Positions 9,462 through 19,825 of a DNA stretch of 37,017 bases are shown here, one piece after another. The DNA is from an uncultured Pelagibacteraceae bacterium. Lineage in GTDB: Bacteria; Pseudomonadota; Alphaproteobacteria; Pelagibacterales; Pelagibacteraceae. A program made the position numbers and the translations under genes. The notes beneath the pieces were generated by a model. That model searched no databases, was not told where the DNA came from, and worked only from the letters and a program-made list of their open reading frames with translations. How positions within the stretch are numbered: the first letter of the stretch is position 1; each line of letters opens with the position of its first letter. The stretch is from contig CACFUE010000003.1 of the NCBI GenBank assembly GCA_902569465.1, positions 1 to 37,017 on the forward strand, read 5' to 3'.

Positions 9462-11240
9462 ATGTTTAAAATTATTAAAAATTTTAATTGGATTATTTTA
9501 TCCTCATTTTTATGTATTTTTATGGGGATAGTAACTTTTTTGACCTTCATAAACGAGGGATTTGTTCCATTGACAGATGGAAATATGCAAACTTTGCTTA
9601 TAATTGATATTTTCTTACTGTTAGTATTTTTTACTTTAATCTTCAGAAATTTTTATCGGTTCTATTATACCGGTAAAAAAAATAAAAAAGGCGCCCAAAC
9701 TAATTTAAAATATATTTCTGTTTTTTCTTTATTTACAGTAATACCGTCATTAATAGTTGCGATATTTTCATTATTTATTTTCAATTTTGGAGTTCAAAAT
9801 TATTTCGATAAACAAATAACTAAAGCAGTCAATAATTCCTATGATGTTGCTAAAAATTATTTAAACGAGAGTAAAGAAAATGTTTTATCTGATGTGATTT
9901 TGATGAGCGTAGGATTAAATAGAGCTTCTAATGAATATTATTCAAATCCTAATAGGTTTAGAAATATAATGAGAGCAGAGAAACTTTTACGTAGAATAGA
10001 TGACGTTTATTTAATTGATAGTTTAGGGAATATTTTATTGTCAGATGTAAGGGATACAGAGGAGTTTGTTGTTCCACTTGACGAAGACTATGACCGAGCT
10101 TTAGAAGGTAAACCAGTTTTCGTATCAAATAATTTAGAAAATAAAACAACTGCAATGACAAAATTAAATTCTTTAGTTGATACTTACTTATATATCTCAA
10201 GAAATATTGATCCTGAAATATTAAGATACTTAAATGAAACTGAGCAAGCAGTAAGTTTCTATTATTCCGTTGAAAATAGTCAAACAGGTATTAAAGTAAC
10301 ATTTGCAATTATTTATATTATTGTAGTAACTTTACTATTATTTTTATCCACTTCTATAGCAATTAATTTCGCCTCTAGGCTTACCAAACCAATAATAAAT
10401 CTTATTGGGGCTTCAGACTCAATAAGTAAAGGTGCTTTAGATGTGAAAGTACCAGAACTTGAAACTGACGATGAGCTAAAACAACTTAATAAAAATTTTA
10501 ATTTAATGATTGAAAGATTAAAAGAGCAACAAAACAAATTACTAATAACAGAAAGATACGAAGCTTGGGAAACTGTAGCTAGAAAATTAGCTCACGAAAT
10601 CAAAAATCCTCTAACACCAATACAGTTATCAATTGATAGTTTAAGAGAAAAATATAAAAAAAAATTAAATAATCAAAGTGAGGAATTTGAAAAATATTTA
10701 GAAACTATAAATAGACAAATTAAAGATATTGAAAAACTGGTCAATGAATTTTCTAATTTTGCAAGAATGCCAAGACCTATATTAAAAAAATTAAATTTGG
10801 TTGATATAGTCAAAAGATCATTAGATTTTATCAATTTGACATCAAAAAATTCAATTAAACTTAAAACTAGAAGCAATAATATGTTTATAAATGGTGATGA
10901 AGATCAATTAAATAGAGTTTTTATAAATTTAATAAAAAATTCAGAGGAAGCTTTTCAAGATATTTTTAAAAAAGAGCCTAATTTTAAAGGAAATATTGAC
11001 ATAGAAATTAGTGCTAATAATGATTATATAAACTTTAGATTGACAGATAATGGTCCAGGTATTACAGACGCAAAAAAAGCAATGACACCTTATTTTACGA
11101 CTAAAAAAACTGGAACAGGCCTTGGTTTACCTATTGTCACAAAAATAGTTAATGAACATTCTGGGATTTTTTCAATAAAAAATAAAAAAGATGGGAGCGG
11201 TATAATAATAAATATTTCATTACCGAAGTTAGATGAATAA
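9462..11240 (+). CDS. ntrY: Two-component sensor kinase NtrY-like (HAMP, HisKA, HATPase; no evident PAS)
   Basis: N-terminal TM segments, HAMP, LAHEIKNPLTPIQLS H-box, DNGPGI, GTGLGLPIV; followed by ntrX with an 8-nt overlap. Confidence 0.92.
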   Translation: MFKIIKNFNWIILSSFLCIFMGIVTFLTFINEGFVPLTDGNMQTLLIIDIFLLLVFFTLIFRNFYRFYYTGKKNKKGAQTNLKYISVFSLFTVIPSLIVAIFSLFIFNFGVQNYFDKQITKAVNNSYDVAKNYLNESKENVLSDVILMSVGLNRASNEYYSNPNRFRNIMRAEKLLRRIDDVYLIDSLGNILLSDVRDTEEFVVPLDEDYDRALEGKPVFVSNNLENKTTAMTKLNSLVDTYLYISRNIDPEILRYLNETEQAVSFYYSVENSQTGIKVTFAIIYIIVVTLLLFLSTSIAINFASRLTKPIINLIGASDSISKGALDVKVPELETDDELKQLNKNFNLMIERLKEQQNKLLITERYEAWETVARKLAHEIKNPLTPIQLSIDSLREKYKKKLNNQSEEFEKYLETINRQIKDIEKLVNEFSNFARMPRPILKKLNLVDIVKRSLDFINLTSKNSIKLKTRSNNMFINGDEDQLNRVFINLIKNSEEAFQDIFKKEPNFKGNIDIEISANNDYINFRLTDNGPGITDAKKAMTPYFTTKKTGTGLGLPIVTKIVNEHSGIFSIKNKKDGSGIIINISLPKLDE

Positions 11241-12606
11241 AGAAATACTTGTAATTGATGACAATCCAGATATTCGAAGCTTAATTTGTAATATTCTTAA
11301 GGAAAAAAATTTCGAAGTTCGATCTGCGGCAAACTATGAGCAAGCTGTATTCGAAATTAACAAAAAATTACCTGATTTAGCAATAATTGATATTAAATTG
11401 GATAAAGCAGATAAGGATGGGATCGATCTATTAAAATTAGTTATGCAGAAAGATAAACTAACACCAGTAATTATGATTTCAGGACATGCCACAGTTCAAA
11501 TTGCTTTAAAGTCTCTAAGAATAGGAGCTTATGAATTTATAGAAAAAGGCGCAACATTTTCATTAGAGAAGTTATTAAATTATATAAATAGAGCACTCGA
11601 GTCATCTGAATTAAAAAAGGAAAAAAATTTAATTGAAAATAAACTTTTTCATTCTTTCGAATTGATAGGAAAAAGTCCATCTATAACAAAAGTAAAAAAA
11701 ATAATTGAAAAACTTTCAACATCGGAAAGTAGAGTGCTAATATCTGGACCTACCGGATCCGGAAAAGAGTTGGTGGCTAGAAAAATTCACAAAAATTCTT
11801 TAAGAGGCAACGAACCTTTTGTAATAATAAATGCTGCTTTACTAAAAGAAAATACATATGAAAAAGAATTATTTGGTGAAGAATTTGAAGATGGGAATGT
11901 TTCCTTTGGCGCTCTTGAAAGGGCCAATAAGGGAACACTTTTAATTGATGAGGTTTCTGAAATTCCTTATGAAACACAAGCGAATATCCTAAGAGTATTA
12001 ATTGATCAAAAGTTTAAAAGATTAAATGGGTCAAAAAATATCAACGTAAATATAAGATTGATTTCATCCACTTCTAAAAATTTAAGTGAATTGGTGAATA
12101 TCAATAAATTTAGAGAGGATCTTTACCATAGATTAAATGTGATGCCTATAGAACTAACCTCTCTAAACTCAAGAACCGAAGACATTCCGTTGTTAGTAGA
12201 ATACTTTAAAGTTAGATTAGCTGAAATTAATGGTGTTCAAGAGGCCAAAATAGATATTAAGAATGATAATTTTTATACTTATAGTTGGCCAGGAAATGTC
12301 AGAGAATTAAGAAATTTAGTTGAAAGAGTTACTATACTTTCTGCAAATGAAACAAAGGAAAATATTAATAAACAAATTGAGGATATATTAAATCCATCAA
12401 CTTCAAGTGAAAACAATAAAAATCTTCTAGAAAAATCTTTTACCGCACCATTAAAAGAGGCTAGAGAACATTTTGAAAAAGAATACCTAGTTACGCAATT
12501 AAAAAAAAACCATGGAAATATATCTAAAACTGCAGATTTTATTGGAATGGAAAGATCTGCTCTACACAGAAAATTAAAATCTTTGGGAATAAAAGGTATC
12601 AATTAA
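11233..12606 (+). CDS. ntrX: Response regulator NtrX-like (REC, AAA+, Fis-type HTH)
   Basis: IDDNPDIRSL, VIDI/D site, SGPTGSGKELVARKIH Walker A, LLIDEVSEIP Walker B, C-terminal GNISKTADFIGMERSALHRKL HTH. Confidence 0.93.
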   Translation: MNKEILVIDDNPDIRSLICNILKEKNFEVRSAANYEQAVFEINKKLPDLAIIDIKLDKADKDGIDLLKLVMQKDKLTPVIMISGHATVQIALKSLRIGAYEFIEKGATFSLEKLLNYINRALESSELKKEKNLIENKLFHSFELIGKSPSITKVKKIIEKLSTSESRVLISGPTGSGKELVARKIHKNSLRGNEPFVIINAALLKENTYEKELFGEEFEDGNVSFGALERANKGTLLIDEVSEIPYETQANILRVLIDQKFKRLNGSKNINVNIRLISSTSKNLSELVNINKFREDLYHRLNVMPIELTSLNSRTEDIPLLVEYFKVRLAEINGVQEAKIDIKNDNFYTYSWPGNVRELRNLVERVTILSANETKENINKQIEDILNPSTSSENNKNLLEKSFTAPLKEAREHFEKEYLVTQLKKNHGNISKTADFIGMERSALHRKLKSLGIKGIN

Positions 12607-13980
12607 ATGAATATAATTATATGTGGAGCCGGAAAGGTAGGCTTCTCAATCAGTAAACAATTATCTGCTCAAGGTCACTCAGTTACTGTGATTGACCAAT
12701 CTACAGAGGATATAAAAAAAATAAACGATACACAGGATGTTAAAGGTATAGTTGGAAGAGCTACTTTGCCTACCGTTTTAGAAAATGCTGGCGCAGAAAA
12801 AGCTGATATGATTATAGCAGTAACAAGAAATGATGAGACAAATATGATTGTTTGTCAGTTAGCAAGTTCGTTATTTAACGTTTCAAAAAAAATTGCAAGA
12901 ATAAGAACAAAAGATTTTTTAGAGGGCAAATGGGGCAAGCTTTATAATAAATCAAATATTCCTATTGATGTAATTATATCTCCTGAGATTGAGGTAGCGA
13001 AGTCACTATTTAGAAGATTAGAGGCACCAGGTGCTCTTGATAACGTTCCTTTTGGCAGTAATAAAGTAAAAATGCTTGAAATTTCTATAGAAAAAAATTG
13101 CCCAATAAAAAATATACCTTTAAAAAAACTCACAGAAAAATTTCCTGATTTTAAAGCAAATATCGTAGGAGCATTAAGAAAAGATAAATTTATTTATCTT
13201 AAAAAAAATGATCAAATGCTTGAAGACGACAATGTATACGTTGTAGTGAGCAGTGATCAACTTAATCCAATTTTAAAAGCATTCGGGCATGAGGAAAAAG
13301 TTTCAAAAAATGTTCTAATAATAGGTGGAGGTAATATCGGCTTGAATTTAGCAAAGATGCTTGAGGAAAATTTTGATGATCTAAGAATTAAAATAATTGA
13401 AAAAAATAAAAATAGAGCTGAAGAAATAGCTAACGAATTGTCATCCTCGATAGTAATAAATGGTGATGCTTTAGATGAAGAAATTTTGAAAGAGGCAAAC
13501 TTAGAAGGTTCAGAAACTGTTTTAGCCCTTACAAACGATGATGAAAACAATATGATGGCTTGCGTTTTAGCTGAAAAATCAGGATTAAAAAAAAGAACTA
13601 TAGCAATAGTAAACAAATCTAATTATAATTTATTACAAGACTCATTAAACATCGACGATCTCGTTGATCCTAGGATGACTACTGTTTCAAGAATAATGGA
13701 GCACGTACATAGAGGAACAATAGGTACAGTGTATTCTGTCTTAGATGGGGAGTATGAATTTATTGAAGCTAAAATTTTGGAAAAATCAGAATTATTAGGC
13801 AAAAAAATAAGAGACTCTAATTTACCAGAAGATATTAGGATAGGTGCAATAGTTAGAAAAAACCAAGTCATAATTCCAAGGTCAAACTTTATTTTTGAAA
13901 AAGATGATTTAGTTGTATTTTTAGCAAAAAGAGAACAGCTTAAAGCCGTTGAAAATATTTTTAGTGTCGGATCAATCTAA
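12607..13980 (+). CDS. trkA: Trk potassium uptake regulatory NAD-binding protein
   Basis: Two RCK_N repeats (IICGAGKVGFSISKQL; VLIIGGGNIGLNLAKML) plus RCK_C regions. Confidence 0.95.
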   Translation: MNIIICGAGKVGFSISKQLSAQGHSVTVIDQSTEDIKKINDTQDVKGIVGRATLPTVLENAGAEKADMIIAVTRNDETNMIVCQLASSLFNVSKKIARIRTKDFLEGKWGKLYNKSNIPIDVIISPEIEVAKSLFRRLEAPGALDNVPFGSNKVKMLEISIEKNCPIKNIPLKKLTEKFPDFKANIVGALRKDKFIYLKKNDQMLEDDNVYVVVSSDQLNPILKAFGHEEKVSKNVLIIGGGNIGLNLAKMLEENFDDLRIKIIEKNKNRAEEIANELSSSIVINGDALDEEILKEANLEGSETVLALTNDDENNMMACVLAEKSGLKKRTIAIVNKSNYNLLQDSLNIDDLVDPRMTTVSRIMEHVHRGTIGTVYSVLDGEYEFIEAKILEKSELLGKKIRDSNLPEDIRIGAIVRKNQVIIPRSNFIFEKDDLVVFLAKREQLKAVENIFSVGSI

Positions 13981-13986
13981 TTTAAA

Positions 13987-15399
13987 ATGAATTTAAAAAG
14001 TATAAGCTTTTATTTAAGTTTATTTTGTTTTCCTATAAGTTTATTAGCTTTCATTAATATATTATACTCATCATATTTTGATTATTTTTTAAGTATTGAG
14101 TCTTATTTCATTACTCTATTTCTCTCTTTAATTTTTGGGCTTGGGTTATATTTTTTAGGAAAAAATGCTGAGAGGAAGATTAGTTTTATAGATCAACTCA
14201 TCACAATAATATTAGTATATTTACTTGTAGGTTTTTTTATCTCAATTCCATTTTATCTAAGTAACCTTCAAGTAACATTCCTAGGCGCATATTTTGAGTC
14301 GATTTCAGGCTTAACAGGAACGGGATTTTCAACTTTTAAAAATATTAAGTATTTAGATCCAACGTTAATTTTGTGGAGATCATCTTCGCAATGGATTGGA
14401 GGTTTATTTTTTCTGATTTTTTTAGTTTTGATATTTTCAAATAAAAGTTTTAATTACAAAATGACAAATTTAACTTACTCTGGAGATAGTAATTTTAAGT
14501 CTGAAGAAAATATTAAGAATAATATCTTTAAAATTTTTATATTATATTCTTTGATTGGTTTTATTATTCTTACATTTCTAAAAATTTCTGGTGTTAGATT
14601 ATTTAACTCTTTTAATTTAGCTATGACACTTTCATCTAATGGAGGGTTTTTACCCTCCGATAATCTTAAAGAGATAATTTCTACAAATTTTCAAAAAATT
14701 GTGCTTATTTTTTCACTTTTGCTTTCTTTGCTAAATTTCTTTTTACTATATAATATTTTCAACAAAAAAGTTTTATTAAAATATCATAAAGAGGATCTCT
14801 ATTTATTAGGTTTTTTAATAATCTTTGTTTTATTAATTTATTTTAATAATTTTGAAGGCTTAAATATAATAATTAGTGTTGTAAGTAGTTTATCAAACTC
14901 TGGAGTGACATTAATAAACACTGATAATAACTTAAGTTTATATTTTTTATTAATTACTTTAATCGGAGGATCAATAATTTCAAACTCATCTGGTATAAAA
15001 TTGGGACGATTTTATATTCTTCTTAAGATTACCTCAGCAGAAATTATCCGACTTATAAGTCCAAACAGTGTTATTAACAAAACAATCTTTAATTCTGATA
15101 ATAAGATTACTAACGAAAATATTCAAATTTCTTTTTTAATTTTTATTTCTTTTTTTCTCAGTTTATTCATTCTATCAAGTTTTTTAGTATTGGATAATTT
15201 AGGTTTTGAAAGTTCATTTAAACTTTCTATTCTTACACTAACAAATACGGTTAATTCAGAAATGTTCAATTTACAAAATTTAAATTTTTCAACTTTATTA
15301 ACATCGTCTAAAATAAGTTTAATAATTTTTATGATAATCGGAAAAATTGAGTTAATATCAATCTTTTTAATTTTCAAAAAAATTATATTTAAGGATTAA
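13987..15399 (+). CDS. trkH: Trk-type potassium transport membrane subunit
   Basis: Multi-TM protein with ESISGLTGTGFSTF and SLSNSGVTLI filter-like segments; directly after trkA. Confidence 0.9.
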   Translation: MNLKSISFYLSLFCFPISLLAFINILYSSYFDYFLSIESYFITLFLSLIFGLGLYFLGKNAERKISFIDQLITIILVYLLVGFFISIPFYLSNLQVTFLGAYFESISGLTGTGFSTFKNIKYLDPTLILWRSSSQWIGGLFFLIFLVLIFSNKSFNYKMTNLTYSGDSNFKSEENIKNNIFKIFILYSLIGFIILTFLKISGVRLFNSFNLAMTLSSNGGFLPSDNLKEIISTNFQKIVLIFSLLLSLLNFFLLYNIFNKKVLLKYHKEDLYLLGFLIIFVLLIYFNNFEGLNIIISVVSSLSNSGVTLINTDNNLSLYFLLITLIGGSIISNSSGIKLGRFYILLKITSAEIIRLISPNSVINKTIFNSDNKITNENIQISFLIFISFFLSLFILSSFLVLDNLGFESSFKLSILTLTNTVNSEMFNLQNLNFSTLLTSSKISLIIFMIIGKIELISIFLIFKKIIFKD

Positions 15400-16446
15400 A
15401 TGTCAAAAATTATGATAATCGGTGCAGGCGCAATGGGCTCAGCTTTCGCACTTCCCTGCTTTGATAATAATCATGATATAAATATTATTGGTACTCACTT
15501 AGAAAATGACTTTATTGATAGTCTCAAAGCAAATCAAAATTTACATGCAGGATTAAAAACTAAATTACCGCAAGAAATAAAAGTTTTTAAATTTGAAAAA
15601 TTTGATGAATTAATAAAATCAGATGTAGATTTAATAGTTCTAGGGATAAGCTCGAAAGGAATTGAGTGGGTAGCTAATCAATTAAGTAGAATTTTTAAAA
15701 ACAAACAAATTCCTAAAATACTTATGCTTACGAAAGGATTAAGTATTTATAAAAATAATTATGAATTGTTAGTAGATAAATTAGAGAGACTATTAGCTGA
15801 AAAAGGGATTTTAAAAATAAATATTTCAGCTGTAGGAGGACCTTGCTTAGCTGCTGGGCTAGCCAACAGAATTCACAGTAGCGTTGTAATAGCTAATAAA
15901 GATATTAAAACTGCAAAAAAAATAGCAGATATGTTAAATACCAATTATTACCATACTTCATTTTCAGACGACTTAAATGGCGTTGAGGTATCTGCAGCAA
16001 TTAAAAATATTTTTTCAATGGCAGTTGGGGCAGCAAAAGGTTTATGTAGCAAAGATGTTTCGAATGAAGTTAGAGAAAAAAATTATTTAAATACTGCTTC
16101 AGCTCTTATTAAGCAGTCAATCCATGAAATGGAAATATTTGTTGAACACTTAAAGGGAAAAAAGGAAACGGTGAAAGGATTAGCAGGTCTTGGAGATTTA
16201 TATGTTAGTTCTGGAGGGGGTAGAAATGCAAAAATGGGATCCTACATTGGTGAAGGTCTAACTTTTTCAGAGGCAAAAAAAACAAAAATGGAAAAGGTTA
16301 CTATTGAAGGTGCTGACTTGGCAAAAGAAATAGCAAATAAAGTAAATGAAGAATTTGATAAAAAAAAACTACCTTTAATGCTGGGTATGATTAATGCTAT
16401 TGTAGATGATAAAAAACTTGAATTAGATTGGGAGGCATTTAGATGA
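15400..16446 (+). CDS. gpsA: NAD(P)-dependent glycerol-3-phosphate dehydrogenase (GpsA family)
   Basis: IIGAGAMGSAFALPC, GGPCLAAGLANR, AAIKNIFSMAVGAAKG, GLAGLGDLYVSSGGGRNAKMG. Confidence 0.93.
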   Translation: MSKIMIIGAGAMGSAFALPCFDNNHDINIIGTHLENDFIDSLKANQNLHAGLKTKLPQEIKVFKFEKFDELIKSDVDLIVLGISSKGIEWVANQLSRIFKNKQIPKILMLTKGLSIYKNNYELLVDKLERLLAEKGILKINISAVGGPCLAAGLANRIHSSVVIANKDIKTAKKIADMLNTNYYHTSFSDDLNGVEVSAAIKNIFSMAVGAAKGLCSKDVSNEVREKNYLNTASALIKQSIHEMEIFVEHLKGKKETVKGLAGLGDLYVSSGGGRNAKMGSYIGEGLTFSEAKKTKMEKVTIEGADLAKEIANKVNEEFDKKKLPLMLGMINAIVDDKKLELDWEAFR

Positions 16447-17924
16447 AAAAATTTATTTTATCTATTGATGCAGGCACAACATCTAACAGATCTATTTTAT
16501 TTGATCTTAAAGGAAAACCAATTTTTTCTTCACAAAAAGAGTTTACTCAATATTTTCCAAAAAGCGGGTGGGTAGAGCATAATCCAGATGAAATTTGGAA
16601 AACGACTATAAAGACCTTAAAGGATGTTATTCAAAAAGCAAAAAAATTAAAAGGAAAAATTTTAAGTATAGGTATCACCAACCAAAGGGAAACGACTGTT
16701 TTATGGGATAAGAAAACAGGTAAGCCCGTTTATAGGGCAATTGTTTGGCAGGATAGAAGGCAGGAGGAATTTTGTAAAAAATTAAGAAAGCAAAATAAAG
16801 ATACAATGATTTTCAATAAAACTGGCTTATTAATCGACTCTTATTTTTCTGGGACTAAAATTAAATGGATTTTAGATAACGTTCCAAAAGCGAGACAGTT
16901 AATGAATAAAAAACAGCTATTATTTGGAACTATTGATAGCTTTTTAATATGGAGACTTACAAAAGGTAAAGTTCACGCTACAGATGCAACAAATGCAAGT
17001 AGAACGATGATTTATAATATTAGTTCAAATAAATGGGATGACACAATTTTAAATTTATTAAATATCAAAAAACACATTTTACCTGAGGTGAAAGATTGTT
17101 CAGATGATTACGGGCAAACTCATTCATCTATTACAGGAAAATCAATACCTATAAATGGTGTGGTGGGAGATCAACAATCAGCAACAATAGGCCAATGTTG
17201 TTTCGAACCAGGATCTTTAAAAAGCACGTATGGAACCGGAGCATTTGTTTTATTAAATACAGGTTTTAAAAAAATTTATTCAAAAAATAGATTGTTAACT
17301 ACAATTGCTTACAGAATTAATGGGAGAACAACATACGCAATGGAGGGATCAATCTTTATTGCTGGAGCGGGAGTTCAATGGTTAAGAGACAGAATGAAGT
17401 TTTTCAAGAAAGCACCTGAAACAGAAAAAATAGTAAAGTCACTTAATAATAATAATGATATTTATTTAGTTCCAGCTTTTACTGGGTTAGGAGCACCGTA
17501 CTGGGACGCTAATGCTAGAGGTGTCTTAAGTGGCATAACAAGAGACACAAGCCCTAAAGAAATAGTTAGAGCCACTATAGAAGCGGTAGCCTATCAAACA
17601 TTTGATCTCTTCGAAGCCATGAAACATGATGGTCTTAGACCTAAAATAGTAAAAGTAGACGGTGGCATGGTTATGAATAATTGGTTTTCTCAATTTTTAT
17701 CAGACGTTGTAAATGTAAAAGTATTAAGACCTAAGGTTCAAGAGACTACAGCTTTAGGCGCAGCTTTTATGGCTGGTTTACAAATCGGTATATATAAATC
17801 ATTAAAAGATATCTCAAAAAATTGGCATTTAGATAAAAAGTTTTCTCCGAAAATGAAAAGTAGATCAAGATCAGTGCTCATAAAAGGTTGGGAAAAAGCT
17901 GTCAAGCGTGCTTTAATAAATTAA
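16443..17924 (+). CDS. glpK: Glycerol kinase
   Basis: SIDAGTTSNRSILFD, WVEHNPDEIW, AIVWQDRR, GLGAPYWDANARG, TTALGAAFMAGLQ. ATGA overlap with gpsA. Confidence 0.96.
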   Translation: MKKFILSIDAGTTSNRSILFDLKGKPIFSSQKEFTQYFPKSGWVEHNPDEIWKTTIKTLKDVIQKAKKLKGKILSIGITNQRETTVLWDKKTGKPVYRAIVWQDRRQEEFCKKLRKQNKDTMIFNKTGLLIDSYFSGTKIKWILDNVPKARQLMNKKQLLFGTIDSFLIWRLTKGKVHATDATNASRTMIYNISSNKWDDTILNLLNIKKHILPEVKDCSDDYGQTHSSITGKSIPINGVVGDQQSATIGQCCFEPGSLKSTYGTGAFVLLNTGFKKIYSKNRLLTTIAYRINGRTTYAMEGSIFIAGAGVQWLRDRMKFFKKAPETEKIVKSLNNNNDIYLVPAFTGLGAPYWDANARGVLSGITRDTSPKEIVRATIEAVAYQTFDLFEAMKHDGLRPKIVKVDGGMVMNNWFSQFLSDVVNVKVLRPKVQETTALGAAFMAGLQIGIYKSLKDISKNWHLDKKFSPKMKSRSRSVLIKGWEKAVKRALIN

Positions 17925-18026
17925 TACACTTTAAAGTTGTAATTATTTAATTTTACTCTCTGTACATTGTAGTTGATTTTTGGTTCAATGTTAAATCATT
18001 AAAAACAACAATGGGGGAAATATAAA

Positions 18027-19757
18027 ATGTTTAAAACATTAAAAACTTTCTTAGCTATTGCTGTTTCATTTTCAATCGTAACTATTTCTAGCGCATTTGC
18101 AGACGGTCATATGGCTGCAATTAAGAAATGGTCTAATGGAGAATTTAGTCTTTCTACACTTTCAGCTAAAGAAAGAGAGAAAGAACTAGAGTGGTTTCAC
18201 AATGCTGCAAAACCTTTCAAAGGAATGTCTATCAAAGTATTGTCTGAAACTATTCCAACGCACGAGTATGAGTCAAAAGTTTTAACAAAAGCTTTTGAAG
18301 AGATCACTGGGATTAAAGTTAATCACCAGTTACTCGGTGAAGGTGACGTAGTAATGGCTGTTCAAACACAAATGCAAACTAACGTAAGTATTTACGACGC
18401 TTATATCAATGACTCAGATTTGATTGGTACTCATGCTAGAATGCAACAAGCTGTAAACCTAACGAAATGGATGGCTGGAGAAGGTAAAGACGTTACTTTA
18501 CCAACTTTAGACTTAAATGATTTCATTGGTAAGCAGTTTACTACAGGTCCAGATGGTGACTTATACCAATTGCCCGACCAACAATTTGCTAACCTTTATT
18601 GGTTTAGAAAAGATTGGTTCGACAGGCCTGAAATAAAAAAAGGGTTTAAAAAGAAATACGGCTACGATTTAGGCGTACCTCTAAATTGGTCTGCTTATGA
18701 AGACATCGCTAAATATTTCTCAGAAGATGTGAAAAATATTGACGGTGTTAGAATTTATGGTCACATGGACTACGGTAAAAGAGCTCCCGACTTAGGTTGG
18801 AGAATGACTGACGCGTGGTTATCAATGGCTGGAGCAGGTGATGTTGGAAAACCTAATGGAATACCAGTGGACGAGTGGGGAATAAGAATGGAAAAAGGTT
18901 CTTGTAACCCTGTTGGAGCTTCAGTAACAAGAGGTGGAGCTGCTAACGGTCCTGCTGCTGTATACGCAATCAGAAAATGGGATGAGTGGTTAAGAAACTA
19001 CGCTCCTCCAGGTGCTGCGGCTATGGACTTCTATCAGTCTCTACCGTCACTATCTTCTGGAAACGTTGCTCAGCAAATTTTCTGGTACACAGCGTTTACA
19101 GCTTCTTTAGTAGGAAAAAATCCTAACAACAAAGTTGTTGATGCTAACGGTAAGCCGTTATGGAGAATGGGTCCATCACCAAAAGGACCTTATTGGGAAG
19201 AAGGCATGAAGCTTGGATATCAAGATGCTGGATCATGGACTTTATTCAAGTCTACACCAGTTAAAAATAGAAAAGCTGCATGGTTGTACGCTCAGTTCGT
19301 TGTATCAAAAACAGTAGACCTTAAGAAAAGTCACGTTGGTTTAACTATTATAAGAGATAGTTCAATCGATCATAAATCATTTACTGATAGAGCAGGTGAT
19401 TTAGGTGGACTTGTTGAGTTCTACAGATCAAACAACAGAAATATTTGGTCACCAACAGGTGTAAACGTTCCGGATTATCCGAAACTAGCACAAATCTGGT
19501 GGCAACAAATTGGAGATGTAAACTCAGGTGCGTTTACTCCACAACAAGCTATGGATCGTCTTGCAGAAGAGATGGACTTAGTTATGTCTCGTATGGAAGC
19601 TGCTGACAAAGGTAGCAATGCATACGGTGGATGTGGACCAAGACTTAATAAACCGAGAGAAGCTTCTTACTGGTTAAATAAGAAAGGTTCACCAAAAGCT
19701 AAACGTAATGAGAAACCTCAGGGAAAAACTGTTCCATACGCGAAAGCTTGGAAATAG
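18027..19757 (+). CDS. glpV: Glycerol ABC transporter substrate-binding protein (GlpV-like)
   Basis: Signal peptide ending ISSAFA|DG; long (576 aa) extracellular binding protein followed by paired ATPases, two permeases and a DUF2160-like protein, the glpVSTPQU arrangement; beside glpK. Confidence 0.85.
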   Translation: MFKTLKTFLAIAVSFSIVTISSAFADGHMAAIKKWSNGEFSLSTLSAKEREKELEWFHNAAKPFKGMSIKVLSETIPTHEYESKVLTKAFEEITGIKVNHQLLGEGDVVMAVQTQMQTNVSIYDAYINDSDLIGTHARMQQAVNLTKWMAGEGKDVTLPTLDLNDFIGKQFTTGPDGDLYQLPDQQFANLYWFRKDWFDRPEIKKGFKKKYGYDLGVPLNWSAYEDIAKYFSEDVKNIDGVRIYGHMDYGKRAPDLGWRMTDAWLSMAGAGDVGKPNGIPVDEWGIRMEKGSCNPVGASVTRGGAANGPAAVYAIRKWDEWLRNYAPPGAAAMDFYQSLPSLSSGNVAQQIFWYTAFTASLVGKNPNNKVVDANGKPLWRMGPSPKGPYWEEGMKLGYQDAGSWTLFKSTPVKNRKAAWLYAQFVVSKTVDLKKSHVGLTIIRDSSIDHKSFTDRAGDLGGLVEFYRSNNRNIWSPTGVNVPDYPKLAQIWWQQIGDVNSGAFTPQQAMDRLAEEMDLVMSRMEAADKGSNAYGGCGPRLNKPREASYWLNKKGSPKAKRNEKPQGKTVPYAKAWK

Positions 19758-19777
19758 TAAGAGGTTTATCTAAATTG

Positions 19778-19807
19778 AAAAGGGGGCACTAGCTGCCCCC
19801 TTTTTTT
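19778..19807 (+). terminator. Rho-independent terminator (intra-operonic)
   Basis: AAAAGGGGGCA-CTAGC-TGCCCCCTTTT: perfect 11-bp stem, 5-nt loop, T7 tract, between glpV stop (19757) and glpS start (19826). Confidence 0.92.
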
Positions 19808-19825
19808 AAAACTAAATTTTAAATT

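Noticed and set aside
12279-12602. 107-aa minus-strand ORF within ntrX
   Set aside because: Antisense to the NtrX C-terminal HTH; no recognisable family and no independent signals.
13257-13616. 119-aa minus-strand ORF within trkA
   Set aside because: Antisense shadow ORF of a strong RCK-domain gene; low-complexity Ser/Phe/Ile content and no family signature.
17928-17937. ACTTTAAAGT palindrome upstream of glpV
   Set aside because: Short and AT-dominated, far from the start codon, no partner repeat.
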